Shown here: positions 24,880 to 34,116 of the stretch, piece by piece
Position numbering within the stretch: the stretch's first letter is position 1
Layout: the number at the start of each line of letters is the position of its first letter
NCBI GenBank assembly: GCA_013373635.1
Contig: JABXHN010000022.1
Location: forward strand, 124,001-188,000
DNA: 64,000 bases
Direction of reading: 5' to 3'
From: Flavobacteriaceae bacterium
GTDB lineage: Bacteria > Bacteroidota > Bacteroidia > Flavobacteriales > Flavobacteriaceae
Program-made: the position numbers and the translations under genes
The notes under the pieces: model-generated
What the model was told of the DNA's origin: nothing
Seen by the model: the letters and a program-made list of their open reading frames with translations, nothing else
Database searches by the model: none

Positions 24880-27057
24880 ATGGAATCACAACGATTTAAG
24901 GCTGTAAATAATGTACAAGAACGCCAGCCTATTACCATTGATGAACAACAGAGAAGATCTACCTACTTTGCTACAAATGTCTTCGGTGATTTCAATATGC
25001 AACAATACCTTACTTATGATGCTTTAAATGCGGTAAGAGCAGCTATATTTGAAGGGACCAAAATCAGCAGAAAAATTGCTGATCAGGTGGCCGAGGGAAT
25101 GAAAACCTGGGCAATTGAAAAAGGAGCGACACATTATACGCATTGGTTTCAACCTTTGACTGGTTCAACAGCGGAAAAACACGAGGCATTTTTTGATTTA
25201 CAACCCAATGGTCAAGCTATTGAAATTTTTGGAGGGAGCCAGTTAGTACAACAGGAATCAGATGCTTCTAGTTTTCCATCAGGAGGAATCAGAAACACTT
25301 TTGAAGCAAGAGGTTTTACAGCTTGGGATCCGAGTTCTCCAGCCTTTATATACGGTAATACCCTATGTATTCCTACCATCTTTGTCTCTTACACTGGTGA
25401 AGCATTGGATAATAAGGCTCCACTTTTAAAAGCCTTGCACGCCATAGATGAGGCTGCAACTGATGTGTCTAATTATTTTGATAAATCAGTTGCCAAGGTC
25501 AATGCGACTTTGGGATGGGAACAAGAGTATTTTTTAATTGATAAGCAGCTCGCTAATTCCAGAGTGGATATTAGTTTATCTGGAAGAACACTTGTTGGGA
25601 CAGCGCCTGCTAAAGGTCAACAATTGGACGATCATTACTTTGGAGTGATTCATTCTAGAGTACTCAGTTTTATGAAAGAGTTAGAGCAAGAGTGTATTAA
25701 ACTTGGAATTCCAATTAAAACTAGACACAATGAAGTGGCGCCTTCTCAGTTTGAAATAGCACCAAAATATCAAGAGGCGAATTTATCAGTAGATCACAAT
25801 TTACTATTGATGGATTTAATGGAAAAGATAGCCGATAAGCATCAGTTTAAAGTACTTTTTCACGATAAGCCATTTAAAGGACTCAGTGGATCTGGAAAGC
25901 ACAACAACTGGTCACTGCTTACTGATACAGGAACCAATCTCTTGTCTCCGGGATCGACCCCTACTAAAAACCTTCAATTTTTAACTTTTTTTATCAATAC
26001 CATCATGGCTGTTGATACCTATGAAGAGGTTATTAGAGCTTCACTTAGTTCTTACAGCAATGATTTGAGATTGGGAAATCAAGGTGCTCCATCTAAGATA
26101 TTTTCAGTTTTTGTTGGGGCTCAACTAGCTTCTGTTTTAGATGATTTAGAAGGTGTTTCTACTGGAAAATTATCTCCAGAAGAAAAGACGGAATTAAAAC
26201 TCAATGTCGTTGGTAAAATTCCAGAAATCCTCATGGACAATACCGACCGAAATAGAACATCTCCTTTTGCTTTTACTGGAAATAAGTTTGAGATTAGAGG
26301 GGTAGGAGCTAAGGCTAATTGTGCACAAGCGATGACAGTGCTCAATACCGTTGTCGCTCATCAACTCAAAGCCTTTAAAAAAGAGGTCGATCAATTAATC
26401 GACAAAAAAGGACTCAAAAAAGACGAAGCTATTTTTAATGTGCTTAGAGAGTATATTAAAAAATCAAAGAGAATTCGATTTGATGGAGATTCTTATAGTG
26501 ATCAGTGGTTTAAAGAAGCTGAAAAACGCAAACTTTATAGTTTTAAAAACAATGTTGAGGCGATAGGAGTATACGCGGATCCAAAAGTAATTGACTTATT
26601 TGAAAAGGTCCATGTATTTACAGCTACTGAATTAAAAGCTCGACAGGAAGTTGCTTTGAAATCCTATGTGATCAATGCTCAAATTGAAGCGAAAGCATTG
26701 ATCGAAATGGTCAATACTCAAATTATTCCAGCGGCTCTTTCGTATCTAGGATCGCTCTCTTCTTCAGTTGTCAATATCAATCAAGCCTTGTCGAATTCTA
26801 AATCTAATTATTCAACTGATATGGTTCGATCGATTGACAATCAAGTATCTGAATTAAAATCCTTGACTGATCAATTGATAGAAGCCGTAAGTGCTTCTGA
26901 ATCTAAGGAGTCTTTAGATCAAAATGCAAAACTTTCGAGTGAAACGGTGGTTCCTTTAATGGATGCAGTTCGAATTCAGGCAGATGCATTGGAACTTGTG
27001 GTTGCTGATCAGCTGTGGCCAATTACTAAATACAGAGAACTGCTCTACATAAAATAG
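24880..27057 (+). CDS. glnN: Glutamine synthetase type III (GSIII)
   Basis: 725 aa, the length and architecture of GSIII, which forms double-stacked hexamers. N-terminal family motif YFATNVFGDFNMQQYL; THYTHWFQPLTGSTAEKHEAF; NATLGWEQEYFLID (metal-binding Glu); KTRHNEVAPSQFEIAP; GSGKHNNWSLLTDTG (catalytic loop); and NRTSPFAFTGNKFEIRGVG (arginine binding of phosphate). The C-terminal 150 residues are helical, as in other GSIII proteins. Divergent from the GSII gene, giving this strain two unrelated-in-form synthetases under one intergenic region. Start ATG follows the AT-rich leader directly. Confidence 0.97.
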   Translation: MESQRFKAVNNVQERQPITIDEQQRRSTYFATNVFGDFNMQQYLTYDALNAVRAAIFEGTKISRKIADQVAEGMKTWAIEKGATHYTHWFQPLTGSTAEKHEAFFDLQPNGQAIEIFGGSQLVQQESDASSFPSGGIRNTFEARGFTAWDPSSPAFIYGNTLCIPTIFVSYTGEALDNKAPLLKALHAIDEAATDVSNYFDKSVAKVNATLGWEQEYFLIDKQLANSRVDISLSGRTLVGTAPAKGQQLDDHYFGVIHSRVLSFMKELEQECIKLGIPIKTRHNEVAPSQFEIAPKYQEANLSVDHNLLLMDLMEKIADKHQFKVLFHDKPFKGLSGSGKHNNWSLLTDTGTNLLSPGSTPTKNLQFLTFFINTIMAVDTYEEVIRASLSSYSNDLRLGNQGAPSKIFSVFVGAQLASVLDDLEGVSTGKLSPEEKTELKLNVVGKIPEILMDNTDRNRTSPFAFTGNKFEIRGVGAKANCAQAMTVLNTVVAHQLKAFKKEVDQLIDKKGLKKDEAIFNVLREYIKKSKRIRFDGDSYSDQWFKEAEKRKLYSFKNNVEAIGVYADPKVIDLFEKVHVFTATELKARQEVALKSYVINAQIEAKALIEMVNTQIIPAALSYLGSLSSSVVNINQALSNSKSNYSTDMVRSIDNQVSELKSLTDQLIEAVSASESKESLDQNAKLSSETVVPLMDAVRIQADALELVVADQLWPITKYRELLYIK

Positions 27058-27103
27058 TTGGTAAATAAATGGGTTTGGGCTTCGCTACTTGTAAGCTTTC
27101 TTT

Positions 27104-27111
27104 TATTTTTG
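27104..27111 (+). promoter_or_regulatory. TAnnTTTG promoter element of purM
   Basis: TATTTTTG, 16 nt before the purM ATG, in the 70-nt gap after the GSIII gene. Confidence 0.55.
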
Positions 27112-27127
27112 CCCTAAATACACTTTT

Positions 27128-28309
27128 ATGAGTACGAATTCGAGTGAACGTTACAGTGCCAGAGGAGTATCTGCCTCAAAAGAAGATGTGCACAAGGCAA
27201 TCAAAAACATCGATAAAGGATTATTTCCAAAGGCTTTTTGTAAGATTGTACCTGATTACTTAACAGGTGATGATGATTATTGTTTGGTGATGCACGCTGA
27301 TGGAGCAGGAACCAAATCATCCCTGGCTTATATGTATTGGAAGGAAACTGGAGATCTGTCTGTTTGGAAGGGTATTGCTCAGGATGCACTCATCATGAAT
27401 ATTGATGATCTTATCTGTGTGGGAGCTACGGATCGAATTACGCTTTCTTCGACTATTGGAAGAAATAAAAACTTGATTCCAGGAGAGGTGATTTCTGCTA
27501 TTATCAATGGAACTGAAGAACTTATCAGTGATTTGAAATCCCATGGCATCAAAATTTATTCGACTGGAGGAGAAACCGCAGATGTAGGTGACCTAGTTCG
27601 TACGATCATTGTTGATTCAACTGTTACTGCTCGTATGAAGCGTAGTGATGTGATCGACAACGCTAATATCAAGGATGGAGATGTGATTGTTGGATTGGCC
27701 TCTTATGGTCAGTCAACTTATGAGAGTGAGTACAATGGCGGGATGGGATCTAATGGATTGACTTCTGCTAGACATGATGTATTTGCATCTTATTTGGCTG
27801 CAAAATATCCTGAGAGTTATGACAACTCAGTTCCTGAAGATTTAGTGTATTCAGGAAAAATGAAACTGACAGATCCAGTTGAAGGTTCTCCTATTAACGC
27901 AGGGAAACTAGTTCTTTCTCCAACCAGAACTTATGCACCTATAGTTAAAAAAGTGCTTGAGTTATACAATTCGGATGATATTCATGGAATGGTTCACTGT
28001 AGTGGAGGCGCACAAACTAAAATATTACACTTTGTAGAAGGATTGCATATTATCAAAAACAATATGTTTAAAGTTCCACCGCTTTTTAAATTAATTCAAG
28101 AACAATCAAAAACGGATTGGAAAGAAATGTATCAAGTGTTTAACTGCGGTCATCGATTAGAGTTCTATCTCAATCCTGAGGTTGCACAAGATGTGATTGC
28201 AATAGCAGAGTCTTTTGGAGTTCCTGCTAAAATTATCGGTAGAGTGGCTCAGAGTAGTGAGAAAAAACTGACCATTAACAGTGAATACGGTGAATTCACT
28301 TACAATTAA
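27128..28309 (+). CDS. purM: Phosphoribosylformylglycinamidine cyclo-ligase (AIR synthase)
   Basis: 393 aa. Fifth step of purine synthesis: ATP-dependent closure of the imidazole ring to AIR. Motifs [33 protein letters not shown] (ATP/metal binding), [20 protein letters not shown] and [14 protein letters not shown] match the PurM/PurL superfamily fold. It is longer than E. coli PurM (345 aa) and lacks the common VDY start, which fits the Bacteroidota lineage form. The adjacent downstream genes prfA and pyrF run in the same direction at short spacing, so they are probably co-transcribed. Confidence 0.94.
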   Translation: MSTNSSERYSARGVSASKEDVHKAIKNIDKGLFPKAFCKIVPDYLTGDDDYCLVMHADGAGTKSSLAYMYWKETGDLSVWKGIAQDALIMNIDDLICVGATDRITLSSTIGRNKNLIPGEVISAIINGTEELISDLKSHGIKIYSTGGETADVGDLVRTIIVDSTVTARMKRSDVIDNANIKDGDVIVGLASYGQSTYESEYNGGMGSNGLTSARHDVFASYLAAKYPESYDNSVPEDLVYSGKMKLTDPVEGSPINAGKLVLSPTRTYAPIVKKVLELYNSDDIHGMVHCSGGAQTKILHFVEGLHIIKNNMFKVPPLFKLIQEQSKTDWKEMYQVFNCGHRLEFYLNPEVAQDVIAIAESFGVPAKIIGRVAQSSEKKLTINSEYGEFTYN

Positions 28310-28341
28310 TCTTTAGTAGTTTAGAAGGAGGACTTAAGAAT

Positions 28342-29418
28342 ATGTTAGATAAATTAAATGTAGTAAAACAGCGCTTCGACGAAGTATCAGATTTGATCAT
28401 TCAACCCGATATCATCTCTGATCAGAAACGTTATGTTCAAATCAATAAAGAGTACAAGGATCTCAAGCTTTTGATGGACAAAAGAGATCAGTACCTAGCG
28501 CTTACCGATAATATCAATGAGGCTGAGGAAATTATTGCCGATGGCAGTGATCAAGAAATGCTTGAAATGGCGAAGATGCAATTAGAGGAGGCTAAAAATC
28601 AATTGCCTACTCTAGAAGAAGAAATCAAATTCTTATTGATACCTAAAGACCCTGAAGATGCCAAAAACGTCGTGATGGAAATTAGAGCAGGAACGGGTGG
28701 TGACGAAGCGAGTATCTTTGCAGGTGATCTCTTTAGAATGTATACCAAGTACTGTGAGAGCAAGGGTTGGAAAACCAATGTGATTGATCTCAGTGAGGGA
28801 ACTGCAGGTGGTTATAAGGAGATTCAGTTTGAAGTCAATGGTGAAGATGTTTACGGTACCCTTAAATTTGAAGCTGGAGTACACCGCGTTCAACGTGTCC
28901 CTCAAACGGAAACTCAAGGTAGAGTTCATACCTCAGCTGCAACAGTGATGGTGCTTCCTGAGGCTGAAGATTTTGATGTACACATCGATCCTAAAGACGT
29001 TCGTATCGATTACTTCTGTTCTTCTGGACCTGGAGGACAATCGGTAAACACTACTTATTCCGCAGTGCGTTTAACACACGTACCTACAGGACTTGTAGCT
29101 CAATGTCAGGATGAAAAGTCTCAACACAAAAACAAAGACAAAGCATTTAGAGTACTTCGTTCGCGTTTGTACGATATGGAGCTCGCCAAAAAACAAGAGG
29201 AGGATGCAGCGAAGCGTAATTCTCAGGTGAGTAGTGGAGATCGTTCTGCTAAGATTAGAACCTATAACTATCCACAGGGAAGGGTGACGGATCACAGAAT
29301 CAATTTAACCCTTTACGATCTGCAAAATATCGTCAATGGAGATATTCAAAAAATTATCGACGAGTTAATGCTTGTTGAAAACACAGAAAAACTAAAAGAA
29401 GCCTCAGAATTATTCTAA
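28342..29418 (+). CDS. prfA: Peptide chain release factor 1
   Basis: 358 aa. Recognises UAA/UAG stop codons and triggers peptide release. Acidic N-terminal domain, then [23 protein letters not shown] (split: [22 protein letters not shown]), [22 protein letters not shown] and the GGQ loop [20 protein letters not shown] near residue 230, with the hydrolysis Gln. The stop-codon recognition region and the lack of an RF2-type programmed frameshift support RF1. It follows purM by 32 nt, and an upstream AGGAGG-like sequence (GAAGGAGGAC, 28324-28333) resembles a Shine-Dalgarno site, uncommon in this lineage. Confidence 0.97.
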   Translation: MLDKLNVVKQRFDEVSDLIIQPDIISDQKRYVQINKEYKDLKLLMDKRDQYLALTDNINEAEEIIADGSDQEMLEMAKMQLEEAKNQLPTLEEEIKFLLIPKDPEDAKNVVMEIRAGTGGDEASIFAGDLFRMYTKYCESKGWKTNVIDLSEGTAGGYKEIQFEVNGEDVYGTLKFEAGVHRVQRVPQTETQGRVHTSAATVMVLPEAEDFDVHIDPKDVRIDYFCSSGPGGQSVNTTYSAVRLTHVPTGLVAQCQDEKSQHKNKDKAFRVLRSRLYDMELAKKQEEDAAKRNSQVSSGDRSAKIRTYNYPQGRVTDHRINLTLYDLQNIVNGDIQKIIDELMLVENTEKLKEASELF

Positions 29419-29419
29419 T

Positions 29420-30241
29420 ATGAATCTAGAATTGCTCCTTAGTCAAATTCAAAAAAAGCAATCCTTCCTTTGTGTGGGATTGGATGTAGATTTGGATAAA
29501 ATTCCCGCTCACTTATTAGGGGAGGAAGATCCTATTTTTGCTTTTAACAAGGCGATTATCGATGCGACTCATTCCTATGCAGTAGCCTACAAACCCAACA
29601 TTGCTTTTTATGAGGCCTATGGAGTAAAAGGTTGGCAAGCACTTGCTAAAACGGTTGATTATATCAATTCTATCGATGAAAACCTCTTTACGATTGCTGA
29701 CGCCAAACGAGGAGATATTGGAAATACTGCTTCTCGTTATGCAAAGGCTTTTTTTGAGGATTTAAATTTTGATTCAGTTACAGTTGCGCCTTATATGGGA
29801 AGAGATTCTGTAGAACCCTTCTTGGAATTTAAGGACAAATTTACCATTCTTTTAGGTCTTACCTCTAATCCTGGAGCATCTGATTTTGAACTTCAAGAAA
29901 TTGATGGTAAACCACTTTATATGGAGGTGATCGAAAAGTCCGCTACTTATAAAAACGCACATCAATTGATGTATGTCGTTGGAGCGACAAAGGCATCCTA
30001 CTTAGCTGATATTAGAAAGCTTATTCCAAATCACTTTTTGTTAGTGCCAGGTGTTGGAGCGCAGGGTGGAAGCCTTTCAGAAGTTTGTGAATACGGTTTT
30101 GCAAAAAATGTGGGATTGCTCGTCAATTCTTCGAGAGGAATTATCTATGCTTCAAGCGAAAAAGACTTTGATCAGGTGGCTGCACAAGAAGCGCAAAAGC
30201 TTCAGCTTCAGATGAAATTAGAACTTGAGAAACGTTTGTAA
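29420..30241 (+). CDS. pyrF: Orotidine 5-phosphate decarboxylase (type 2)
   Basis: 273 aa. Final step of UMP synthesis. A TIM barrel with [27 protein letters not shown] and the catalytic block [23 protein letters not shown] (Lys/Asp tetrad; quoted in part), then [13 protein letters not shown] and [11 protein letters not shown]. Length and the [11 protein letters not shown] pattern fit the longer type 2 family. Separated from prfA by 1 nt. Convergent with purU. Confidence 0.97.
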   Translation: MNLELLLSQIQKKQSFLCVGLDVDLDKIPAHLLGEEDPIFAFNKAIIDATHSYAVAYKPNIAFYEAYGVKGWQALAKTVDYINSIDENLFTIADAKRGDIGNTASRYAKAFFEDLNFDSVTVAPYMGRDSVEPFLEFKDKFTILLGLTSNPGASDFELQEIDGKPLYMEVIEKSATYKNAHQLMYVVGATKASYLADIRKLIPNHFLLVPGVGAQGGSLSEVCEYGFAKNVGLLVNSSRGIIYASSEKDFDQVAAQEAQKLQLQMKLELEKRL

Positions 30242-30253
30242 AGAAAAAAAACA

Positions 30254-30276
30254 AAACCGATGCTCCCATCGGCTTT
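30254..30276. terminator. Terminator between pyrF and purU
   Basis: Stem AAAACCGATG / CATCGG with flanking A/T tracts, close to the pyrF stop. On the minus strand it is followed by a T-rich run, so it may chiefly serve purU. Confidence 0.6.
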
Positions 30277-30407
30277 GCCTCACTCAAATAAAACTAAACT
30301 TTTTAAAACTTCAACACTGTAGTGGAGTTGTGTGAAGGATAATAAAAAACAATCTCTACATTTATAACGCAGCTGTAATTGCTTTATTGTATGAGGATTA
30401 AATTTTT

Positions 30408-31256
30408 TTATGAAAAAATAATTGTCTTGTTGTTGTAGACAATTGTTTTGCGGTTTAAATGCAGTGAAATAGCCTTAGATAGTACAATTTTTTCAAGATC
30501 TCTACCCTTTGAAATAAAGTCTTGAACCGAATGAATGTGAGATACCAGAGTGGTGTCTTGTTCGATGATTGGTCCAGCGTCTAAATCTTCGGTCACATAA
30601 TGTGAAGTAGCTCCAATAATCTTAACTCCTCGATCAAAAGCAGCGTGATAAGGTCTTGCTCCAGCAAAAGCAGGAAGGAAGGAGTGGTGTATGTTGATGA
30701 TCTTATCTTCGTACTTGTTTATCAAATTTGGAGATACAATTTGCATATAGCGAGCTAATACGATAAAATCTACGTTGTGCTCCTTCAAAAGAGCTAATTG
30801 CTTTGATTCAGCTTCCGCTTTCGTTTCCTTACTTACTGGGATATGGTAAAAAGGAATATTAAACTGTTTAGCGACAGCTTCTAAATCAGCGTGGTTTGAG
30901 ATAATAAAAGGAATTTCAACTTCCCAATCCCCAGCTTGGTATCTAGAAAGTATATCGTATAAACAGTGGTTGAATTTAGATACAAATACCGCCATTTTAG
31001 GTTTTCTAGCTGTATTGTATAATTCATAGGTCATCTGATAACGATCAGCCACCTGAGCTTTAAATTCTCTTTCAAAGCGTTCCTTGGAGACACCATCCTT
31101 TAATACGAGTTCTGTTCTCATAAAAAAGACGTTGAGGTTTCGATCTACATGTTGATCTAAATAGACAATATTTCCACCTTTTTGTTGAATGAAATTGGTG
31201 GTATTGCTAATGATACCAATTTGATCATTGCAATAGATGATGATGCAGAGTTTCAT
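30408..31256 (-). CDS. purU: Formyltetrahydrofolate deformylase
   Basis: 282 aa. Hydrolyses 10-formyl-THF to THF and formate, supplying formate or balancing one-carbon pools. An N-terminal ACT domain (residues 1-80, IIIYCNDQIGIISNTTNFI) is followed by a formyltransferase-fold domain with KMAVFVSKFNHCLYDILSRY, PFIISNHADLE, FIVLARYMQIVSPNLI and the catalytic block NIHHSFLPAFAGARPYHAAF with TEDLDAGPII. Full length. Single-gene unit; the ATG at 31254-31256 opens directly into the ACT strand. Confidence 0.96.
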   Translation of the reverse strand: MKLCIIIYCNDQIGIISNTTNFIQQKGGNIVYLDQHVDRNLNVFFMRTELVLKDGVSKERFEREFKAQVADRYQMTYELYNTARKPKMAVFVSKFNHCLYDILSRYQAGDWEVEIPFIISNHADLEAVAKQFNIPFYHIPVSKETKAEAESKQLALLKEHNVDFIVLARYMQIVSPNLINKYEDKIINIHHSFLPAFAGARPYHAAFDRGVKIIGATSHYVTEDLDAGPIIEQDTTLVSHIHSVQDFISKGRDLEKIVLSKAISLHLNRKTIVYNNKTIIFS

Positions 31257-31347
31257 TTAAGATATTTTCAGGCAATTTAAGTTCCCTCTCCATATCTCGC
31301 AAGAGATGTGAGGCATTATTACAAATACGTTAAGGGATGTGATACTA

Positions 31348-31740
31348 TTAGTAAGAAAAACTCTTAACCCACTTTTTGTAAAGTTTGCTGAATTGAATGG
31401 CTTCGTATTTAAACAAAGAGATGTATTCTCTGTTATTTGAAGGGTTGTTTTCCAGTCCGTTACAATAAGAAATAAGGTTAAAAGAAATAGAGTCTACTTG
31501 CTTTATAGAATACAGGCGCTCCTCAATATTTTGAGTTTTTGTCAATTTTTTAAGACATTTTCTAAGTAGTTTAATGTCGTTATTAATAGACTCGAAGATT
31601 CTGTATTGAAGGCTCCAGTGTTTGTATGAAGACATTAGCTCAGGGTCAAATGACTCATTAACAGCTAGTGCTCGACTTATTTGGTCGATTTCAGCTGCTT
31701 TATGGTATACAGACCTTGCGCTATGTTTATTGTGATTCAT
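31348..31740 (-). CDS. Conserved-looking hypothetical protein
   Basis: 130 aa, predicted mostly helical and soluble, with a basic N-terminus (NHNKHSARSVYHKAAEIDQISRAL), a central KLLRKCLKKLTKTQN segment and a C-terminal FKYEAIQFSKLYKKWVKSFSY. No signal peptide, membrane helix or known motif is visible. It is divergent from the Lrp-type regulator with about 100 nt between them, so it could be a target of that regulator. I recognise no family. Confidence 0.6.
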   Translation of the reverse strand: MNHNKHSARSVYHKAAEIDQISRALAVNESFDPELMSSYKHWSLQYRIFESINNDIKLLRKCLKKLTKTQNIEERLYSIKQVDSISFNLISYCNGLENNPSNNREYISLFKYEAIQFSKLYKKWVKSFSY

Positions 31741-31838
31741 ACTTTAAAATTACACCTAATTGATGTATCTTTACCTAAATAAATAAGGTTAATTTAATTT
31801 TTTGACTAATAAATTAAGGTAAGATTAATATTTTTTTT

Positions 31839-32294
31839 ATGAATTTAAAGCTTGATGATAAAGATTGGAAAATACTATTTGAATTGCAGCGTGATTCGAG
31901 AATATCCATGGCTGAATTAGGAAGAAAAGTAAGTTTATCAAGTCCTTCAGTTCACGCTCGAGTTTCGAAGCTCGAAGATAAAGGAGTTATACATTCTTAC
32001 AAGACAATGGTGGATCACATCAAGGCTGGTTTTCAATTAAAGGCCATGATTATGCTTCGTGTTTTTATGGGAAAACTAAATCCTTTTTTAGATGTTGTTC
32101 CGTCTTTTAAAGAAGTTGTAAATTGCTATCGTGTAACTGGTAATGAAAATATTATCATGGAGGTAGTGTTTGTAGATCAATTTCACTTGGAAAAATTTAT
32201 AGACAAACTCATCAAATACGGAGAGACTAGAACACATATTATTCTTTCAGAAGTCGTATCGGATGCTCCACTAAACAAACCCATTAAGTTATGA
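31839..32294 (+). CDS. Lrp/AsnC-family transcriptional regulator
   Basis: 151 aa. The N-terminal helix-turn-helix LDDKDWKILFELQRDSRISMAELGRKVSLSSPSVHARVSKLED (residues 4-46; read in parts) is the AsnC-type DNA-binding domain, followed by the linker GVIHSYKTMVDH and a ligand-binding RAM domain (residues 65-145, MIMLRVFMG, VTGNENIIMEVVF). Such proteins sense amino acids or related small molecules and often repress themselves. It overlaps the DUF1684 gene by 4 nt, so the two are co-transcribed. The target is unknown. Confidence 0.93.
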   Translation: MNLKLDDKDWKILFELQRDSRISMAELGRKVSLSSPSVHARVSKLEDKGVIHSYKTMVDHIKAGFQLKAMIMLRVFMGKLNPFLDVVPSFKEVVNCYRVTGNENIIMEVVFVDQFHLEKFIDKLIKYGETRTHIILSEVVSDAPLNKPIKL

Positions 32295-32953
32295 TTAAAA
32301 AATTGATTTATTTTTCAATAGTCCTATTGATGTTTGTCTCTTGCAGTGATGGTAAACGCTATCACAAGGAGGAAGAAATTTCAAAAAAGGCAGCTGTAAC
32401 TTCAACCTATGATTTTGAATTGGATATAAAAAATCATCAAGAAATGCTCAATGAGGAATATGCTAATCCTAAAACATCACCCCTTTACGACAGGCATCGA
32501 GTTGATTTTGAAGGCTTGGATTTCTTTGCTCCTGACGAGCGTTTTAGAGTTAAAGCACGTTTAATTGTCACTCCAAATACGACTCCTTTTATGATGCCAA
32601 CCACCAATAAAAAGGTTGAAAAAGAGGAGCGTGTCTATGGAATACTCGAATTTGAATTGTTGTCAAAAACCTATCAACTCGAAGTATATCAAAGCTCTGA
32701 TTTAATGAAAACTACTCAATACGCTGATTATTTGTTTTTGCCTTTTACAGATCTTACCAATGGAAAAGAAACTTACGGAGGGGGGCGTTATATAGATCTT
32801 AGAATTCCAAAATCAGACAGTATCATTGTTGATTTTAACAAATCATATAATCCTTTTTGCGCTTATAATGTCAATTATGCCTGCCCGAAGGTTCCAAAGG
32901 TGAATCACTTAGAAGTAGCGATCCAGGCTGGAGTTAAGAAATTTAATCCATAA
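32291..32953 (+). CDS. DUF1684 lipoprotein
   Basis: 220 aa. Lipobox LMFVSCSDG (Cys about residue 18), then a DUF1684 beta-rich domain with SPLYDRHRVDFEGLDFFAPD, RFRVKARLIV, YGILEFELLSKTYQLEVYQ, YADYLFLPFTDLTNGKETYGGGRYIDL and NKSYNPFCAYNVNYACPKVP with NHLEVAIQAG. The GGRY...D and NPxCAY...CP motifs are strongly conserved in this family of unknown function. It is expected on the outer or inner membrane facing the periplasm. Translationally coupled to an Lrp regulator. Confidence 0.92.
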   Translation: MIKKLIYFSIVLLMFVSCSDGKRYHKEEEISKKAAVTSTYDFELDIKNHQEMLNEEYANPKTSPLYDRHRVDFEGLDFFAPDERFRVKARLIVTPNTTPFMMPTTNKKVEKEERVYGILEFELLSKTYQLEVYQSSDLMKTTQYADYLFLPFTDLTNGKETYGGGRYIDLRIPKSDSIIVDFNKSYNPFCAYNVNYACPKVPKVNHLEVAIQAGVKKFNP

Positions 32954-32955
32954 AA

Positions 32956-32981
32956 AAAAGGCAGCCGTTAAGCTGCCTTTT
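32956..32981. terminator. Terminator between the DUF1684 and porin genes
   Basis: Stem AAAAGGCAGC / GCTGCCTTTT with a 6-nt loop between convergent genes; A and T tracts allow it to work both ways. Confidence 0.87.
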
Positions 32982-33012
32982 AATGAAGAATTGAGGTATT
33001 CTTCAATCACGA

Positions 33013-34011
33013 CTACAGTGAAACGATTGCTGCAAGAACAAAAGAGCTTAAGCTTTTTGAAGTTCCGTCTAAAAATGCAGCGTCAGATGATGAGTCTAAT
33101 CTAAGTTCAGGCTTTAAGATTAAGTTTCCGATGGTTGCAGAACCTGTAAGTGTTAATGCAATTACTGAACTGTCTTCGACTCCGGTTCCAATAGCGCCAA
33201 AGTCACCAGTTTCTGCAAAATATTCACCTCTTAATCCAATACTAAATGAATCAGAAGTAGCTAATTGTGGGTATAGTGCAACTCCAGTAAATCCAATTTC
33301 ATCAGACTTATAAGATGCAGCGTTGATTCCGAGGAAGAAGCTGTCGCTTAAATCAAAACCTCCAGTATAATCAATTTCATAAGCTCCATCATCCGTTAAA
33401 AAGTTGAAGTATTGACCTTTGATTCCAAATTGAGCTCCAAATGCATAGCTACCAGTTGGGTTGTATTCAGTCATGTCTGTAGGGTTGAATACACCTAACA
33501 TTAAAGAAATATCATCTGCTAATGTGAAATCTGCTTTTATTCCAGTGTGGCTAAATGGACCATATGAGAATAGGTAAGAGGTTGAGTAGTTAAAGTTAGC
33601 GGCAGGAGCAATCACTTCATAACCTAAGAATGTATTAAAGTTACCCATTGATAAGGTTACTTTGTCACTTACATTCCAGTAAGCGTATAATTGGTTAACG
33701 ATGTTTCCTGTAGCTGAGTACATTGGAGAAGCAAAAATAGCGTCAGTACCTCTTGGTCCGAATACTAAATCTGCAACAAATCCTGATTTTTCTCCCTCAT
33801 AAGCTAATACTACATTGGCCATTCCTAAGGCAAATCCATCTAAATTAGCGAAAGAAGATCCTGGAGCTTCTGGAGTAGATCTAAAATAGGTGTCGATAGA
33901 AGCACTTAACTTAAGTGGGCTTTCTTGAGCGAATGTTACAAATGCTACTAGTGAAAGAACTAAAGTAAATGCAATTTTTTTTGTCGGTATTAAAAAGTTG
34001 TTTAAATTCAT
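33013..34011 (-). CDS. Outer-membrane beta-barrel protein (OmpL-like porin)
   Basis: 332 aa. Signal peptide to about residue 28 (IAFTLVLSLVAFVTFAQ), then alternating polar/hydrophobic strands with aromatic girdles (GFALGMANVVLAYEGEKSG, KVTLSMGNFNTFLGYEVI, SYLFSYGPFSHTGIKADFTL) and a C-terminal strand ending VLAAIVSL. The FNTFLGYEV..N.NYSTSYLFSYGPF pattern matches the bbp2/OmpL-like porin family. Directly downstream of amtB, it is a likely outer-membrane route for ammonium or other nitrogen compounds; this is inferred from position. Confidence 0.85.
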   Translation of the reverse strand: MNLNNFLIPTKKIAFTLVLSLVAFVTFAQESPLKLSASIDTYFRSTPEAPGSSFANLDGFALGMANVVLAYEGEKSGFVADLVFGPRGTDAIFASPMYSATGNIVNQLYAYWNVSDKVTLSMGNFNTFLGYEVIAPAANFNYSTSYLFSYGPFSHTGIKADFTLADDISLMLGVFNPTDMTEYNPTGSYAFGAQFGIKGQYFNFLTDDGAYEIDYTGGFDLSDSFFLGINAASYKSDEIGFTGVALYPQLATSDSFSIGLRGEYFAETGDFGAIGTGVEDSSVIALTLTGSATIGNLILKPELRLDSSSDAAFLDGTSKSLSSFVLAAIVSL

Positions 34012-34067
34012 GGCTGTAAAAATAATGTTGATATAAATTTTTGCGAAAACTAACTAAACTAAACAAT

Positions 34068-34097
34068 GAACGGAGCGAGCTAATCGCTCCGTTTGTT
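34068..34097. terminator. Stem-loop between amtB and the porin gene
   Basis: Strong stem ACGGAGCGA / TCGCTCCGT with a 4-nt loop. The T tract lies on the plus-strand side, so on the transcribed minus strand termination should be partial. It may lower porin expression relative to amtB or protect the upstream message. Confidence 0.6.
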
Positions 34098-34116
34098 TTT
34101 GTAGTGTTTTCAGTTA

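Noticed and set aside
24721-24880. Sigma54 (-24/-12) promoter for the glutamine synthetase genes
   Set aside because: No TGGCAC-N5-TTGCA type sequence is present; a TAnnTTTG box explains the GSII promoter.
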